From: Clostridia bacterium
GTDB taxonomy: Bacteria > Bacillota > DSM-521 > Neomoorellales > SLTJ01
Assembly (NCBI GenBank): GCA_004347685.1
Contig: SLTJ01000029.1
Span: 58,677-122,676 of the forward strand
Length of the DNA: 64,000 nucleotides
Reading direction: 5' to 3'
Shown here one piece after another: positions 17,032 to 26,093 of the stretch. Each line of letters begins with the position of its first letter. Position 1 is the first letter of the stretch. Position numbers and translations under genes: made by a program. The notes below the pieces were generated by a model that saw nothing but the letters and a program-made list of their open reading frames with translations, did no database searches and had not been told where the DNA came from.

Positions 17032-18985
17032 GGTTATAAATCCCTCTTCGTTCAAAGTCTTCGCTGACGTAATCCAGGCCTAATTGGTTCAACGTTTCCT
17101 TCGTGGGAATGCCTTCTTTGTTCCACCCTCTGTATTCGTAATAGGCCTCAAGCAATTTGGCTTCGTACTCTGGAAATCTTTTCTTCCAATGGTCCTCAGG
17201 AGGACGCTCGTCCTTTCTCCTTAAGCCCCTTCGCACATTATTGGCCCTCAACAAATTCCGGTTTCTCCTGGTTATTTTCCATAGCTCGTCTTCGTCAATA
17301 TCTAAGCCGGTTGCCGCCGAGATTATACGCGGGAAATTGTGTATATGATAAGGTGGCTTCATGACAAACGACGACACCCCTGCGCATACCCCGGTGCAGT
17401 CATCGATGTAGTGCATAGTCTCCGGCCAATCAACCATCTCGCAAACTGCGGGAATGGGTGGGTAATATGGGAATGAACCTGGTTCCCAGTTCAGAATATA
17501 TTCCTTGAACCTTTCATTGGGGACCTGAATCCAATCCTTTACAAACTCTTCCCTTTCCTCTCTCGTGGCAAAAGGTGCCTGCGGCATTTGCCCTTCAATT
17601 TGGGTTATGTTAATCTTTTCACCGGTGGACCACCAAAGGAAATAAATGGGGTTCAACGTCCCCAGTTTTATAGGTATCTGTTCATGTTTCTTAATGGTGT
17701 TGCGATCGTAAGCCTCTGCCCCTCGGCCAATCTGACGGGCTGCCCAGTAAACGCCGTTGGCCAGAATATCTCCTATTCCTTCTCGCCGGACAATCTTATC
17801 AAGTAAATAGAAGAACCTTTCCTCATTACTGGACGGAAATCCTGGCAAGTCCTGGTCAGTCAAAATGCCGGCTTCGTAAAGCTCGACCGCAAAGGCCATA
17901 ACCTGTGGCGCTGTATACCCATCAATCCCATACTCCTGGGCATAACCAGCGATTCTAAAATCGAACTCTAATTCGTTTGTCATCGCTGCTATTGTGTAAG
18001 TAAGTTTCGTGAAGCATTTCATCATGTATCTTTTTACTGAAAGTCCCGGGTGGGAAACTACTCCCCCACACCTGACCGGACAGTTATAGCAGGCTATTAA
18101 GCGCCGCACCGCTTTTTTCTGAGTGTGCTCCCACTTCTGTGCGATTTCCTCTGTCCAAAAATCCTTTCGCCGGTAGCGAGCATTTCCCCAGGCGAAATTT
18201 GCGGTGTGCCACGCCTCGTCAACTTCGTCCATCTCTTGGGCCGCCCCAAGCCTCGCTATGATCGCTGGCACTCCCTTAATGGGATTTTCTTGTCGCCACC
18301 GGGTATATTCCAGCACTTCATTGCACAGCTCCAGAAATTCAGCCGGCCGGGCAATGTTAATATCCTTTGTTCCACGAACTGCTATGGCCTTTAACTTTTT
18401 GTCTCCCATGACGGCGCCTATTCCCAGCCGGCTGGCGCTGGACTTGTCATGCTCAATGGAAGCAAAATAGACTCTGTTTTCACCGGCCAGGCCGATAGCA
18501 GCCACCTGAGCCCTCGGCTCGTTCAGCTCTTGCCGAATAAGCTCTGCCGTTTCCTGGGCGCCTTTACCTTGGAGGTGGCTGGCGTCACGGATTTCTACTT
18601 TGTCATTGTTTATCCATAAATAAACCAGGCTGGCGGATTTGCCGCGGATTATCACTCTGTCATAACCGGCATGCTTTAACTCGGGGGCCCAAAATCCGCC
18701 CATTACTGAAAACGCCATTAATAAAGTTTGGGGAGAAATGGTAGAGATGATAGTCCGGTTGGCAGAAGGAGCCGGTGTGCCTGTTAAAAGGCCGACACCA
18801 AATATTAGTAGATTGTCAGGTGAAAAGGGTTCAACTTCCGGGGGAACCCTATCCCATAATATCTTGGCGTTAGTGCCTAGCCCCCCAAGATGAAGTTCGG
18901 TTAATCTAGGATCCGTTTCCACCCGCTCGATGCTTCCACGCGATAAATCAATTTCTAAATTATATCCTGTCTCTGCGTACCTCAT
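17024..18985 (-). CDS. bamB: BamB-like tungsten benzoyl-CoA reductase catalytic subunit (AOR family)
   Basis: The 653-residue protein belongs to the aldehyde:ferredoxin oxidoreductase family; the N-terminus (MRYAETGYNLEIDLSRG), length and motifs match Geobacter BamB as I remember it. The cubane cluster ligands are C299YNC302PVRC306 plus a late Cys in CTGVC. Glu251, His260 and Cys324 (in MMKCFTK) fall at or next to the positions I recall as active-site residues and tungsten ligand of BamB. The enzyme reduces benzoyl-CoA to cyclohexa-1,5-diene-1-carbonyl-CoA without ATP hydrolysis. It is the first gene of the operon. Another AOR-type substrate cannot be excluded without alignment. Confidence 0.88.
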   Translation of the reverse strand: MRYAETGYNLEIDLSRGSIERVETDPRLTELHLGGLGTNAKILWDRVPPEVEPFSPDNLLIFGVGLLTGTPAPSANRTIISTISPQTLLMAFSVMGGFWAPELKHAGYDRVIIRGKSASLVYLWINNDKVEIRDASHLQGKGAQETAELIRQELNEPRAQVAAIGLAGENRVYFASIEHDKSSASRLGIGAVMGDKKLKAIAVRGTKDINIARPAEFLELCNEVLEYTRWRQENPIKGVPAIIARLGAAQEMDEVDEAWHTANFAWGNARYRRKDFWTEEIAQKWEHTQKKAVRRLIACYNCPVRCGGVVSHPGLSVKRYMMKCFTKLTYTIAAMTNELEFDFRIAGYAQEYGIDGYTAPQVMAFAVELYEAGILTDQDLPGFPSSNEERFFYLLDKIVRREGIGDILANGVYWAARQIGRGAEAYDRNTIKKHEQIPIKLGTLNPIYFLWWSTGEKINITQIEGQMPQAPFATREEREEFVKDWIQVPNERFKEYILNWEPGSFPYYPPIPAVCEMVDWPETMHYIDDCTGVCAGVSSFVMKPPYHIHNFPRIISAATGLDIDEDELWKITRRNRNLLRANNVRRGLRRKDERPPEDHWKKRFPEYEAKLLEAYYEYRGWNKEGIPTKETLNQLGLDYVSEDFERRGIYNHG

Positions 18986-19627
18986 TTTTAAACCCCTCTA
19001 TGTATCTTTTTAGCCCTCTGGGTATCTCCGCAGCCATTGCCTTCGTCTGCGCAGGTTGTTCATGTTTGTTGCGCCCTTGATTGTACCACTCAAGCACGTA
19101 CCGGCCAAATGCCCGGTGGGACAAGCAAAAAGGCAGGATTTCTCAAGTACCGAAAGCAAAAGCGATTTACATTATATCCTAATATGTCACCCCTAATTTT
19201 CATGTGACTAGCCGCCACTTAACTTGGCAAAACCCGCAAGCATTACCGAAAGGGTGCAACGCTTACAAACAGTAGTTTAGCGCCACTACCTTCCTCATTA
19301 TATAAGACATTCATCCTCTAATTCAGTTCGTTGAACCGGTTTAAGGATTATCAACTTACAAAGACAGATCTACTGAAAACCCTCGAACATTTTCCTCACC
19401 CTTCCCCCTCAACTTGAAGATTTACTCCTTGTGAATCCTCCTCGCACCCCTTAATCACTGTACCACGAAACCGCCAGTATGTCAATTATTTTATGAGGCG
19501 ATTTTTAACGATAGTATAACAGGATTATAATAGGTCTTGTTACATCTCGAAAACAGCTCGCCACGGCAGGAAGACGGTATAACGAGGAGAAAATACTTAA
19601 CAACTCAAAGATCGGAGGGGTTGTAAG
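18986..19627. promoter_or_regulatory. Divergent regulatory region between bamB and the amidohydrolase
   Basis: This AT-richer 640-base stretch separates the bam operon from the plus-strand amidohydrolase and holds no gene I can support. On the minus strand a good -10 (TATAAT) lies at 19171-19176 with a poor -35; it overlaps the flank of an inverted repeat GTCAC-N13-GTGAC at 19186-19208, which could be an activator site. On the plus strand TATAAT at 19526-19531 could serve the amidohydrolase, whose ribosome site is GGAGGGG at about 19615. Confidence 0.4.
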
Positions 19628-21388
19628 ATGAACAAAGCGGAGCTCTTGTCACTTATACAGGTGGCCACGGGCCAGCGACCACCGGACCTGTTGGTTAGGA
19701 ACGCCCACCTGGTGAACGTCTATGTCGGAGAGATACAGGAGGGAATCTCAGTAGGTACGTCCGGCAGCCGGATCGCCTTCGTTACTTCTGATAACGTCAT
19801 GCCAGGGGAGAATACCCAAGTAATTGACGCCACCGACTGCTTCCTGATCCCGGGTCTGATTGACGGGCACACGCACCTAGACGCTTTGCATCACATCCAT
19901 GAATACTTGCGCTACGCCGCCACCGGGGGCACCACTACCATCGTAACCGAGACTTCCGGAATAGCTAACATGGCCGGGATACGTGGGGTATACTGGCTGC
20001 TGGAGGCCATGCGCGACCAGCCGGTCCGCGTCTTAGCCACCGCCCCTTCCATGGTACCGGGAGACCCGCGGGTACAGGAGGGCCGCAATTTCAGCCCGGC
20101 CGAACTTGCCAGGCTGCTGCAAGAACCGGATGTAGTCGGCCTGGGAGAATCCTACTGGCCACGTGTCCTGGACGGTGAGGAGGAAGTACTGGAATTCTTC
20201 GCTACTGCCTGGAATGCGGGTAAGCCCTTAGAAGGACACAGCTCTGGAGCAAAGGGGAAAAAACTGCAGGGTTACATCGCGGCGGGGATCACTTCCTGCC
20301 ACGAGCCCATCACGGCTCAGGAAACCAGGGAACGGCTGCAACTGGGGCTGCACGTGATGATCCGCGAAGGGTCCATTCGCCGCGACCTGACAGCCATGGC
20401 CCCCTTGGCCGGCGAAGGAATTGATACCAGGCGGCTGGCCCTGGCTACAGACGGGGTAGAACCAGAAGAGTTGCTGGAGAAAGGATATATGGAATTCGTG
20501 GTCCAGAAGGCAATTGATCTGGGTTTTTCACCCATGGAGGCCATCCGGATGGCAACCCTAAATGTTGCCGAGCATTTTCACCTTGACCAGCATCTGGGCG
20601 GAATCGCCCCGGGCAAATATGCCGATATGTTCCTCAGCGCTTCCCTGGAAAGAATCAAAGCCAAGACGGTCATATGTAACGGGCGTATCATCGCTGCTGA
20701 CAGCCGCCTCACTGTGCCCGTGAGGGAACATAAGTATCCCGAGGAAGCATATCATATCCTTAAATTTCCGGCCGGTGTTACGCCCGAGTTTTTCAAAGTC
20801 AGCGCCGGCCCCTATAAAAAAGAAGCACAGGTACGGGTGATCCGCCAGGTCAGCGATATGCTGACCGCCGAAGAAACGGCCACCCTCCAGGTCCGGGGCG
20901 GAGAAGTATTGCCCGATCCCAGCCGTGATATAATAAAGGCATGCGCAGTCAGCACTATAGACGGGAGCAGCCGTTTCACAGGCTTCATCACTGGATTCGG
21001 GCTGAAGGACGGTGCCTACGCATGCAGTTACACCTGGGACGTGCCTAATGTTATGGTAGTAGGCACTAACGATGCCGATATGGCTCTAGCCCTTAACCGG
21101 ATCAGGAAATTGGGTGGTGGGCTGGTGGTGGCCAGAGCGGGCAGGGTAGTGGCCGAGCTACCGCAGCCGATCTGTGGCTTGATTTCTGATGCCTCGCTGG
21201 AAGAAATCTCAGACCGGCTGGCAAGAGTCGTGGCGGCGGTAAAAGATATGGGATACCCGCACTCCAACCCGTTCTTAGCTATCCAGGTGGTGACCTTTGT
21301 CGGCGTGCCCCAACTAAGGCTAACCCATAAGGGCCTGGTCTCGGTGCGTGAGAAACGGCTGGTAGACCTCTTGGTTGGCGGGCAATAG
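19628..21388 (+). CDS. Adenine-deaminase-like amidohydrolase, divergent active site
   Basis: The 586-residue protein has the adenine deaminase layout: a short beta-sandwich start, an amidohydrolase barrel and the Ade-specific C-terminal domain. Recognisable motifs are PGLIDGHTHLD, GGTTTIVTE, EGHSSGAKGKKLQGY, AAGITSCHEPIT and PGKYADM. In true Ade the first metal site reads about DxHxHIESS and the next DPHEIANV; here they are DGHTHLDALHH and ETSGIANMAG, so substrate and metal centre may differ. It should hydrolyse a C-N bond in the cytoplasm. It is transcribed away from the bam operon and ends at a clear terminator. Confidence 0.75.
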   Translation: MNKAELLSLIQVATGQRPPDLLVRNAHLVNVYVGEIQEGISVGTSGSRIAFVTSDNVMPGENTQVIDATDCFLIPGLIDGHTHLDALHHIHEYLRYAATGGTTTIVTETSGIANMAGIRGVYWLLEAMRDQPVRVLATAPSMVPGDPRVQEGRNFSPAELARLLQEPDVVGLGESYWPRVLDGEEEVLEFFATAWNAGKPLEGHSSGAKGKKLQGYIAAGITSCHEPITAQETRERLQLGLHVMIREGSIRRDLTAMAPLAGEGIDTRRLALATDGVEPEELLEKGYMEFVVQKAIDLGFSPMEAIRMATLNVAEHFHLDQHLGGIAPGKYADMFLSASLERIKAKTVICNGRIIAADSRLTVPVREHKYPEEAYHILKFPAGVTPEFFKVSAGPYKKEAQVRVIRQVSDMLTAEETATLQVRGGEVLPDPSRDIIKACAVSTIDGSSRFTGFITGFGLKDGAYACSYTWDVPNVMVVGTNDADMALALNRIRKLGGGLVVARAGRVVAELPQPICGLISDASLEEISDRLARVVAAVKDMGYPHSNPFLAIQVVTFVGVPQLRLTHKGLVSVREKRLVDLLVGGQ

Positions 21389-21454
21389 GACTTCTCCACA
21401 TACCTGCACCGCACAGGAACTGCCGCCGAATCTATTATGGCGCTCCGGCAAATT

Positions 21455-21479
21455 TAGCCCCTCCCTTGAGGGGCTTTTA
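21455..21479 (+). terminator. Rho-independent terminator of the amidohydrolase gene
   Basis: AGCCCCTC-CCTT-GAGGGGCT followed by TTTA forms a strong eight-pair hairpin about 70 bases after the stop codon. Confidence 0.85.
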
Positions 21480-21552
21480 CCTTGTAATGTTCAAGAAGCA
21501 GGGGCTGCGATAGAAAAAACCAGCTAGTTTACGAAAGATAAAAGGAAAAGTC

Positions 21553-21581
21553 TTGACAATAAACGACTTGGGATCTAAAAT
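21553..21581 (+). promoter_or_regulatory. Sigma-A-type promoter of the second symporter operon
   Basis: A perfect -35 TTGACA (21553-21558) and a -10 TAAAAT (21576-21581) are separated by 17 bases, about 110 bases upstream of the small membrane protein gene. The leader between contains a ribosome-site-like AAAAGGGGTGATG at about 21608 that could start a short leader peptide. Confidence 0.7.
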
Positions 21582-21689
21582 ACGATAGTGGTTACCTAAT
21601 TAATTTAAAAGGGGTGATGAAACTAAAATCTGGGAGATGGATTGTAGGGGCTGTAACGGAATCTAATCTGGGAGAAGGGGGAGGTTTAT

Positions 21690-21965
21690 TTGAGCAAATG
21701 GTGGCTACCTAAACGTCCTTCGGCAGTAGTATTTGGCATTGGGTATGCAATAATGTGGCTGATAATTCTTCTAATGCCAGTTTTGGTACCATTTGGGAAA
21801 GTTAGCCTCATCTTCGGCTGGTTACCCGAGTATAATTTCTGGGCTACCATAGCCCAGGTGGTCATGTTTGCCTTCATGGTAGCTACCTTTTTCATGGAAA
21901 GGGTCGAAGAACAAACACGAGAGCCATCGCAGCACCTGTCCGAGGGGAGGAAGGCTAGTACATGA
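21690..21965 (+). CDS. Small membrane protein paired with the second symporter
   Basis: The 91-residue protein starts with TTG at 21690 behind a GGGGGAGG ribosome site. It has two transmembrane segments (VVFGIGYAIMWLIILLMPVLV and a second around WATIAQVVMFAFMVATFF) and a charged tail. It overlaps the symporter start by 4 bases. It resembles in size and position the gene at 6413, so it is probably an accessory subunit of the transporter; sequence similarity between the two is low. Confidence 0.75.
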   Translation: MSKWWLPKRPSAVVFGIGYAIMWLIILLMPVLVPFGKVSLIFGWLPEYNFWATIAQVVMFAFMVATFFMERVEEQTREPSQHLSEGRKAST

Positions 21966-23470
21966 CCTTTGCCATTGCTTTCCTGATAGTTTTCGCTTTA
22001 GTAATAATAGCCATAGGAGCGTACGCAGCCCGATTCGGGACCCGGACAGCCGAAGACTACTTCATTGCCGGCCGCACCCTGGGAGTTGTCGCTACCTTTT
22101 TTGGCCTGGTCTCTACGCAGATGAGCGGCTTTATCTTTATGGGTATGGGGGCCCAGGCCTACCTCATGGGCGTAGGCGCATTTAACCAGACGGTAGCCGG
22201 CACAGTATTGATTGTCATTTATTTATACCTCTGGCGCCGCCTGTGGCAAGTGGGCAAGCAGAATGGGTACATAACCCAGGCCGACTTGCTGGTTGACCGT
22301 TATGAAAGCCCTACCTTTATGCGCCTGGTACCGGCCGTACTTGGTATCGTGGCTGTAACTGCCGGCCATTTCGGCATCCAGTTTATTGCTACAGGCCTGA
22401 TTTTTAACGTTATCAGCGGCGGAGCCTTACCATACTGGTTCGGAGTCGTATTCACGGCTGTGGTGGTATTGCTGGTGGTGCTGCTGGGCGGCTTCCGGGC
22501 CACAGCCTGGACGGATATCTTCATGGGTTCCTGGATCATCATTTCTTTGCTGACCATTTTCTTCCTGACAACAGGGCACCTGGGGACAGGGATAGCCGGG
22601 GCTTTTCAGGAAGTGGGGGCAAAGTTTCCCAAGATGGTGAGTCCACCCGGAGAGGTCCCCTTCTGGACGCCGGTTATGCTGGTAGCCTGGCTCATCAACA
22701 TGATCGGTTTTACCCAGTACCCGCAAATGCACGTCCGGTCATACGCAGCCAAGAGCGATAAGGTCTTTCCCGTTAGCGCCCTTTTCTGGATACCGGCTTC
22801 CTTCATAATCTGCAGCGTCCCCACTACCGTCGGGGTGTTTGCCCGTCTCATATGGGCCAGCACGAAGGAATTGGGCGTGGCCCCTGATGGGGTCATCCCG
22901 ATGCTGGTCACACAAATTGTTCCCGTACCATGGCTCGTGCCAATCTTACTTTCGGGAGCCCTGGCGGCCATTATCAGTACCATCAGCGGCAGTGTCATCG
23001 CTATCAGCGGTATCGTTACCCATGACCTCATCCGTTCTAAGATAAGCCCCAATATATCCCAGGAACGCGCCGTTTGGTGGGGACGGATAATCGTATTTAT
23101 TGCCACTCTGGTAGCAGTAATTATTGCTCTGTTGAGGTTAAACCTTATATCTGTGCTTTTCGTTTCGGCCAACGGCATCGTAACCCTTTTCTTGATCCCT
23201 ATTATCGGCGGCCTGGTCTGGCCACGACTTAACAAGCAAGGAGCCATCTGGGGCCTGCTCATCGCCGAGATCTTCCTCCTCTGGTTGACATACGGACCTA
23301 AATCCCTGGGTGGTGGGCACCTGAACCAACCCGTATGGCTGGGACTACCTGCCTACATATGGGCCTTGCTCCTGCAACTGGTCGTTACCGTGGTTGTGAC
23401 CCTCGCCACTCCGGCACCATCGGCCCCAGTGCAAAAGAGGTTTTTTGCGGCCAGTCAGGCAGAAACGTAG
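21962..23470 (+). CDS. Sodium:solute symporter (SSS family), second copy
   Basis: The 502-residue polytopic membrane protein shares the SSS signatures EDYFIAGRTLGVVATFF (about residue 35), LLGGFRATAWTDIFMG (about 175) and AAIISTISGSVIAIS (about 345), the last near the sodium-binding helix. The substrate is unknown; its neighbour is an amidohydrolase, so a nitrogen heterocycle or an acid is possible. It is a paralogue of the gene at 6673 and ends at a shared terminator. Confidence 0.85.
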   Translation: MTFAIAFLIVFALVIIAIGAYAARFGTRTAEDYFIAGRTLGVVATFFGLVSTQMSGFIFMGMGAQAYLMGVGAFNQTVAGTVLIVIYLYLWRRLWQVGKQNGYITQADLLVDRYESPTFMRLVPAVLGIVAVTAGHFGIQFIATGLIFNVISGGALPYWFGVVFTAVVVLLVVLLGGFRATAWTDIFMGSWIIISLLTIFFLTTGHLGTGIAGAFQEVGAKFPKMVSPPGEVPFWTPVMLVAWLINMIGFTQYPQMHVRSYAAKSDKVFPVSALFWIPASFIICSVPTTVGVFARLIWASTKELGVAPDGVIPMLVTQIVPVPWLVPILLSGALAAIISTISGSVIAISGIVTHDLIRSKISPNISQERAVWWGRIIVFIATLVAVIIALLRLNLISVLFVSANGIVTLFLIPIIGGLVWPRLNKQGAIWGLLIAEIFLLWLTYGPKSLGGGHLNQPVWLGLPAYIWALLLQLVVTVVVTLATPAPSAPVQKRFFAASQAET

Positions 23471-23485
23471 CACTTACCCATCATA

Positions 23486-23519
23486 AAGAAAAGGGCCGGA
23501 AGAACCGGCCCTTTTCTAT
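23486..23519. terminator. Bidirectional terminator
   Basis: AAAAGGGCCGG-AAGAA-CCGGCCCTTTT is a perfect hairpin flanked by A-rich and T-rich runs. It lies between the convergent symporter and MFS genes and can stop both. Confidence 0.9.
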
Positions 23520-23523
23520 GCCC

Positions 23524-24844
23524 TCAATGTTGCAGCCCGGCCTGTTCGGGGGAAACCGCCGCTCCGCTTCCCCTGCCGCGTAGAAGCAAGAAGCACACGA
23601 TAGTCCCCAGAAAAGCAGCCAGGGTGATACCGAAGGCCGGCATAAAAGAACCGGTAATATCAATGAGGGCACCGGCCAGGGCTGGGCCTGTTGCTTGCCC
23701 CAGGCCGAAGGCCATGGTAACTAGCCCCAGGGCCTGATTAATCTGGCTCCGATCAACTATGTCCGTAGCCGTGGCGGGAATAATAGACATGGGAGCAGTA
23801 AAAGCAAGCCCCCAGAGAATGGTAGACAAATACATGGCGCCTAGCGACCGGCTTAATAAAACTAAGATAAGCCCTGCGCACGCCGTACCTACCCCCATAA
23901 TCAGAGCCCTTTTCCGCCCCACCCGATCTGAAAGTAACCCCCACAGCCACCCGGTGGCACCGGATAACAACCCCACAAACATCCAAATGCTCCGGACCTG
24001 AGACGAAGGCAACATCAGCTCATTCTTCATGTAAGAAACGAAAAAAACCATATAAATGGAGAAGAAGCCGTAGATAAGATAAATAACACCTACATAGATT
24101 ACCGCTGGCTGTAACCACACTGCCCTGGCCGCGGCCTGATTGGGTCCCGGCTTTTCCAAAGTAGACGTAGCGTGGTGCCTTTCCCTCACCAGCACGGCTA
24201 CCACAACGGCATTGGCAAGGACCAGCAAGCCTACCAGCCAGGAAACCCGCCAACCATCAGGCCCGCCGTTACCCAGAGTCGCAGCGAAGGGGACGAGGAA
24301 AGCGGCGAAAAAAATGCCCCAATTCACCCCACTGGAGAGTATGCCTAAGATCAACCCCCTTTGCTGGGGCTTAAACCAGCCGGCCGCCACCCCCTGGGAA
24401 AGCACATATGTACCTCCGGTTCCCCTGACATACCGGCCACCATTGCTTTGACTGAGCCTGGGAAAGCACATATGTACCTCCGGTTCCCATACCAGCTACA
24501 AACATAAGTATCAGCGCCGTATAGTAGCTTGAGACCCGGCCCATGAGCACCATTGCTCCAGCCAAAAATAGCAAGCAGATCAGAATAATCATCTTCGGGC
24601 GGTACCTGTCTCCCAGCGCGCCCCCTAAGAAGGCAAAGACCAAATATCCGGCCATATTCGCCGTTCCGATGGTGCCCATGTGGGCGTAACTAAGCCCTAG
24701 CCCCCTCTGCATATCAGGAAGGATAACGGGATAAGCATATCGGCCAAGCCCCATGGCCGCCAGGCAGGCCAGCACCAACGCCGCCACCCCGGCAATCTTC
24801 CACCCATTACGGTTGCTATCCCTGATTTCGGTCAACACATCCAC
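23524..24844 (-). pseudogene. MFS transporter broken by a 64-base insertion
   Basis: Two overlapping frames, 24844-24371 (N-terminal six helices) and 24471-23524 (C-terminal helices), together make one major facilitator of about 420 residues. The break coincides with a 32-base sequence present twice, 64 bases apart (24393-24424 and 24457-24488). Removing one repeat and the spacer restores a single frame through GTGGTYVLSQGVAAGWF. The 64-base gain is not a multiple of three, so the present gene is frameshifted. The N-terminal part begins with a short helix-rich leader and the MFS loop GDRYRPK. The gene faces the same way as the LysR gene next to it. Confidence 0.8.
24393..24488. repeat. 32-base direct repeat inside the MFS gene
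   Basis: Two identical 32-base copies starting CCTGGGAAAGCACATATG are separated by 32 bases of unrelated sequence. The second copy plus spacer is the insertion that shifts the MFS frame. Confidence 0.9.
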
Positions 24845-24976
24845 CCCTTTGCCGGATTATGAGTATTGTATCACCGTTATGAAGCCATGAAAAGTGCTAA
24901 CTTAGCAGAAGCAGAACACCAGGGGAACAATTCAGGTATTTTCCTAACCGGTGAACCACAGCAGTCAAAACGACTT

Positions 24977-25891
24977 TTAACCAGGTATTCCAGGATTCTG
25001 GGACAAGAAACCGCCAAGGGCCTCCAGAAACATGCGCACGGCCTCTGGCAAGTCTTTGCGGGCCGGATAAACGGCGCACATCTTTCTTCTTTCTACCAGG
25101 GGCGGCTCAGTGCGGATTTCCGCCAGCGTGCCCGCCGCCAGTTCATTGGCGATGGCAATACGGGGGAGGACCGATATGCCGGCGCCCCGTGTCAGGAGCA
25201 GCTTGACAATCTCAAAATTGTCAACCTCAATAATGATATCGGGCCTGAGGTTATTGGTGGCAAAGAAGCCTTCCACCATCTTCCAGTAAGGGTGCCCCCG
25301 CTCATAGGCGACCATAGGGATTTCCTGGAGGTTTCTTAAAGGAAGCGGCTCTTCACCCGGAAGGGGAAAGGCGGCGCCACGGACAAAGCAACTCGTATCC
25401 TCCAACAACGTCAGTGCCCGGAAATTCCTAGGCAAGCTTACCAAATTCACGTTCAATATACCTACGTTCGCGGCCCCATCCTTCATGAACCGGAGCACCT
25501 CTTCGCTGCTACGACGCGTTTTCAGGGTGATATCCAACGGGAGACCCCTGGATTTAATGAAGCTGAACAAAGCGGGTAAATAATAAAAACCGAAAACCGG
25601 GATGCAGGCCAGGGCCAGGTGCCTGGCTGACCTTTTGGAGCGATTGACCTCTTTCAGGCCGTCGTCCAACAGCCTCAGTGCCTGCTCCACGTGGTACAGC
25701 AACCGCTGGCCTTCCTGGGTAAGCTCCACGGAGCGACCGATGCGGTCAAAAAGGGGGTAACCGAGTTCCGTCTCCAGTTCATGGATGCGAAAAGTTACGG
25801 TGGGCTGCGTTATGTAGAGCTTTTCCGCAGCCCGGGTAAAACTTTTCTCCTGGGCAGCGACAACAAAGGCCCGCAACTGGGATAACTGCAT
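24977..25891 (-). CDS. LysR-family transcriptional regulator
   Basis: The roughly 304-residue protein has an N-terminal winged HTH (LRAFVVAAQEKSFTRAAEKL, then ITQPTVTFRIHELE) and a periplasmic-binding-like effector domain. The ATG at 25891 (MQLSQLRAF) fits the family start better than upstream codons. It is divergent from the TAXI-TRAP operon at 26094, with a dyad operator candidate in between, so it probably controls uptake genes in response to the transported compound. Confidence 0.88.
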   Translation of the reverse strand: MQLSQLRAFVVAAQEKSFTRAAEKLYITQPTVTFRIHELETELGYPLFDRIGRSVELTQEGQRLLYHVEQALRLLDDGLKEVNRSKRSARHLALACIPVFGFYYLPALFSFIKSRGLPLDITLKTRRSSEEVLRFMKDGAANVGILNVNLVSLPRNFRALTLLEDTSCFVRGAAFPLPGEEPLPLRNLQEIPMVAYERGHPYWKMVEGFFATNNLRPDIIIEVDNFEIVKLLLTRGAGISVLPRIAIANELAAGTLAEIRTEPPLVERRKMCAVYPARKDLPEAVRMFLEALGGFLSQNPGIPG

Positions 25892-25961
25892 TCTTCTACA
25901 CCTACTCATTTGTTTTCTCTATCATTCTCCATGCAAACTTTCAATTTGTCAAGGATTGAAT

Positions 25962-25989
25962 CTTAGGTTATGATTACCGTTAACATAAG
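25962..25989. promoter_or_regulatory. Candidate LysR operator
   Basis: An interrupted dyad, CTTAGGTTA and TTAACATAAG (nine of ten positions match when folded, spacing about 9), sits about 70 bases from the LysR start and about 105 from the TAXI gene. This is the usual place and form of an LTTR site (T-N11-A within a dyad). Confidence 0.45.
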
Positions 25990-26093
25990 AGTTTGTAATA
26001 GCTTTTGACTAAATCTTGGATTGGAGGTGATAGGCAGGTACGGTAATTGGGGTCGTAGGATTACTGGAATTAGTTGAGGCAGGAGGGGTACTA

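Noticed and set aside
22606..23262. Minus-strand frame of 218 codons
   Set aside because: Antisense shadow of the symporter gene.
24866..25339. Plus-strand frame of 157 codons
   Set aside because: Antisense to the LysR gene, no ribosome site and no recognisable domain.
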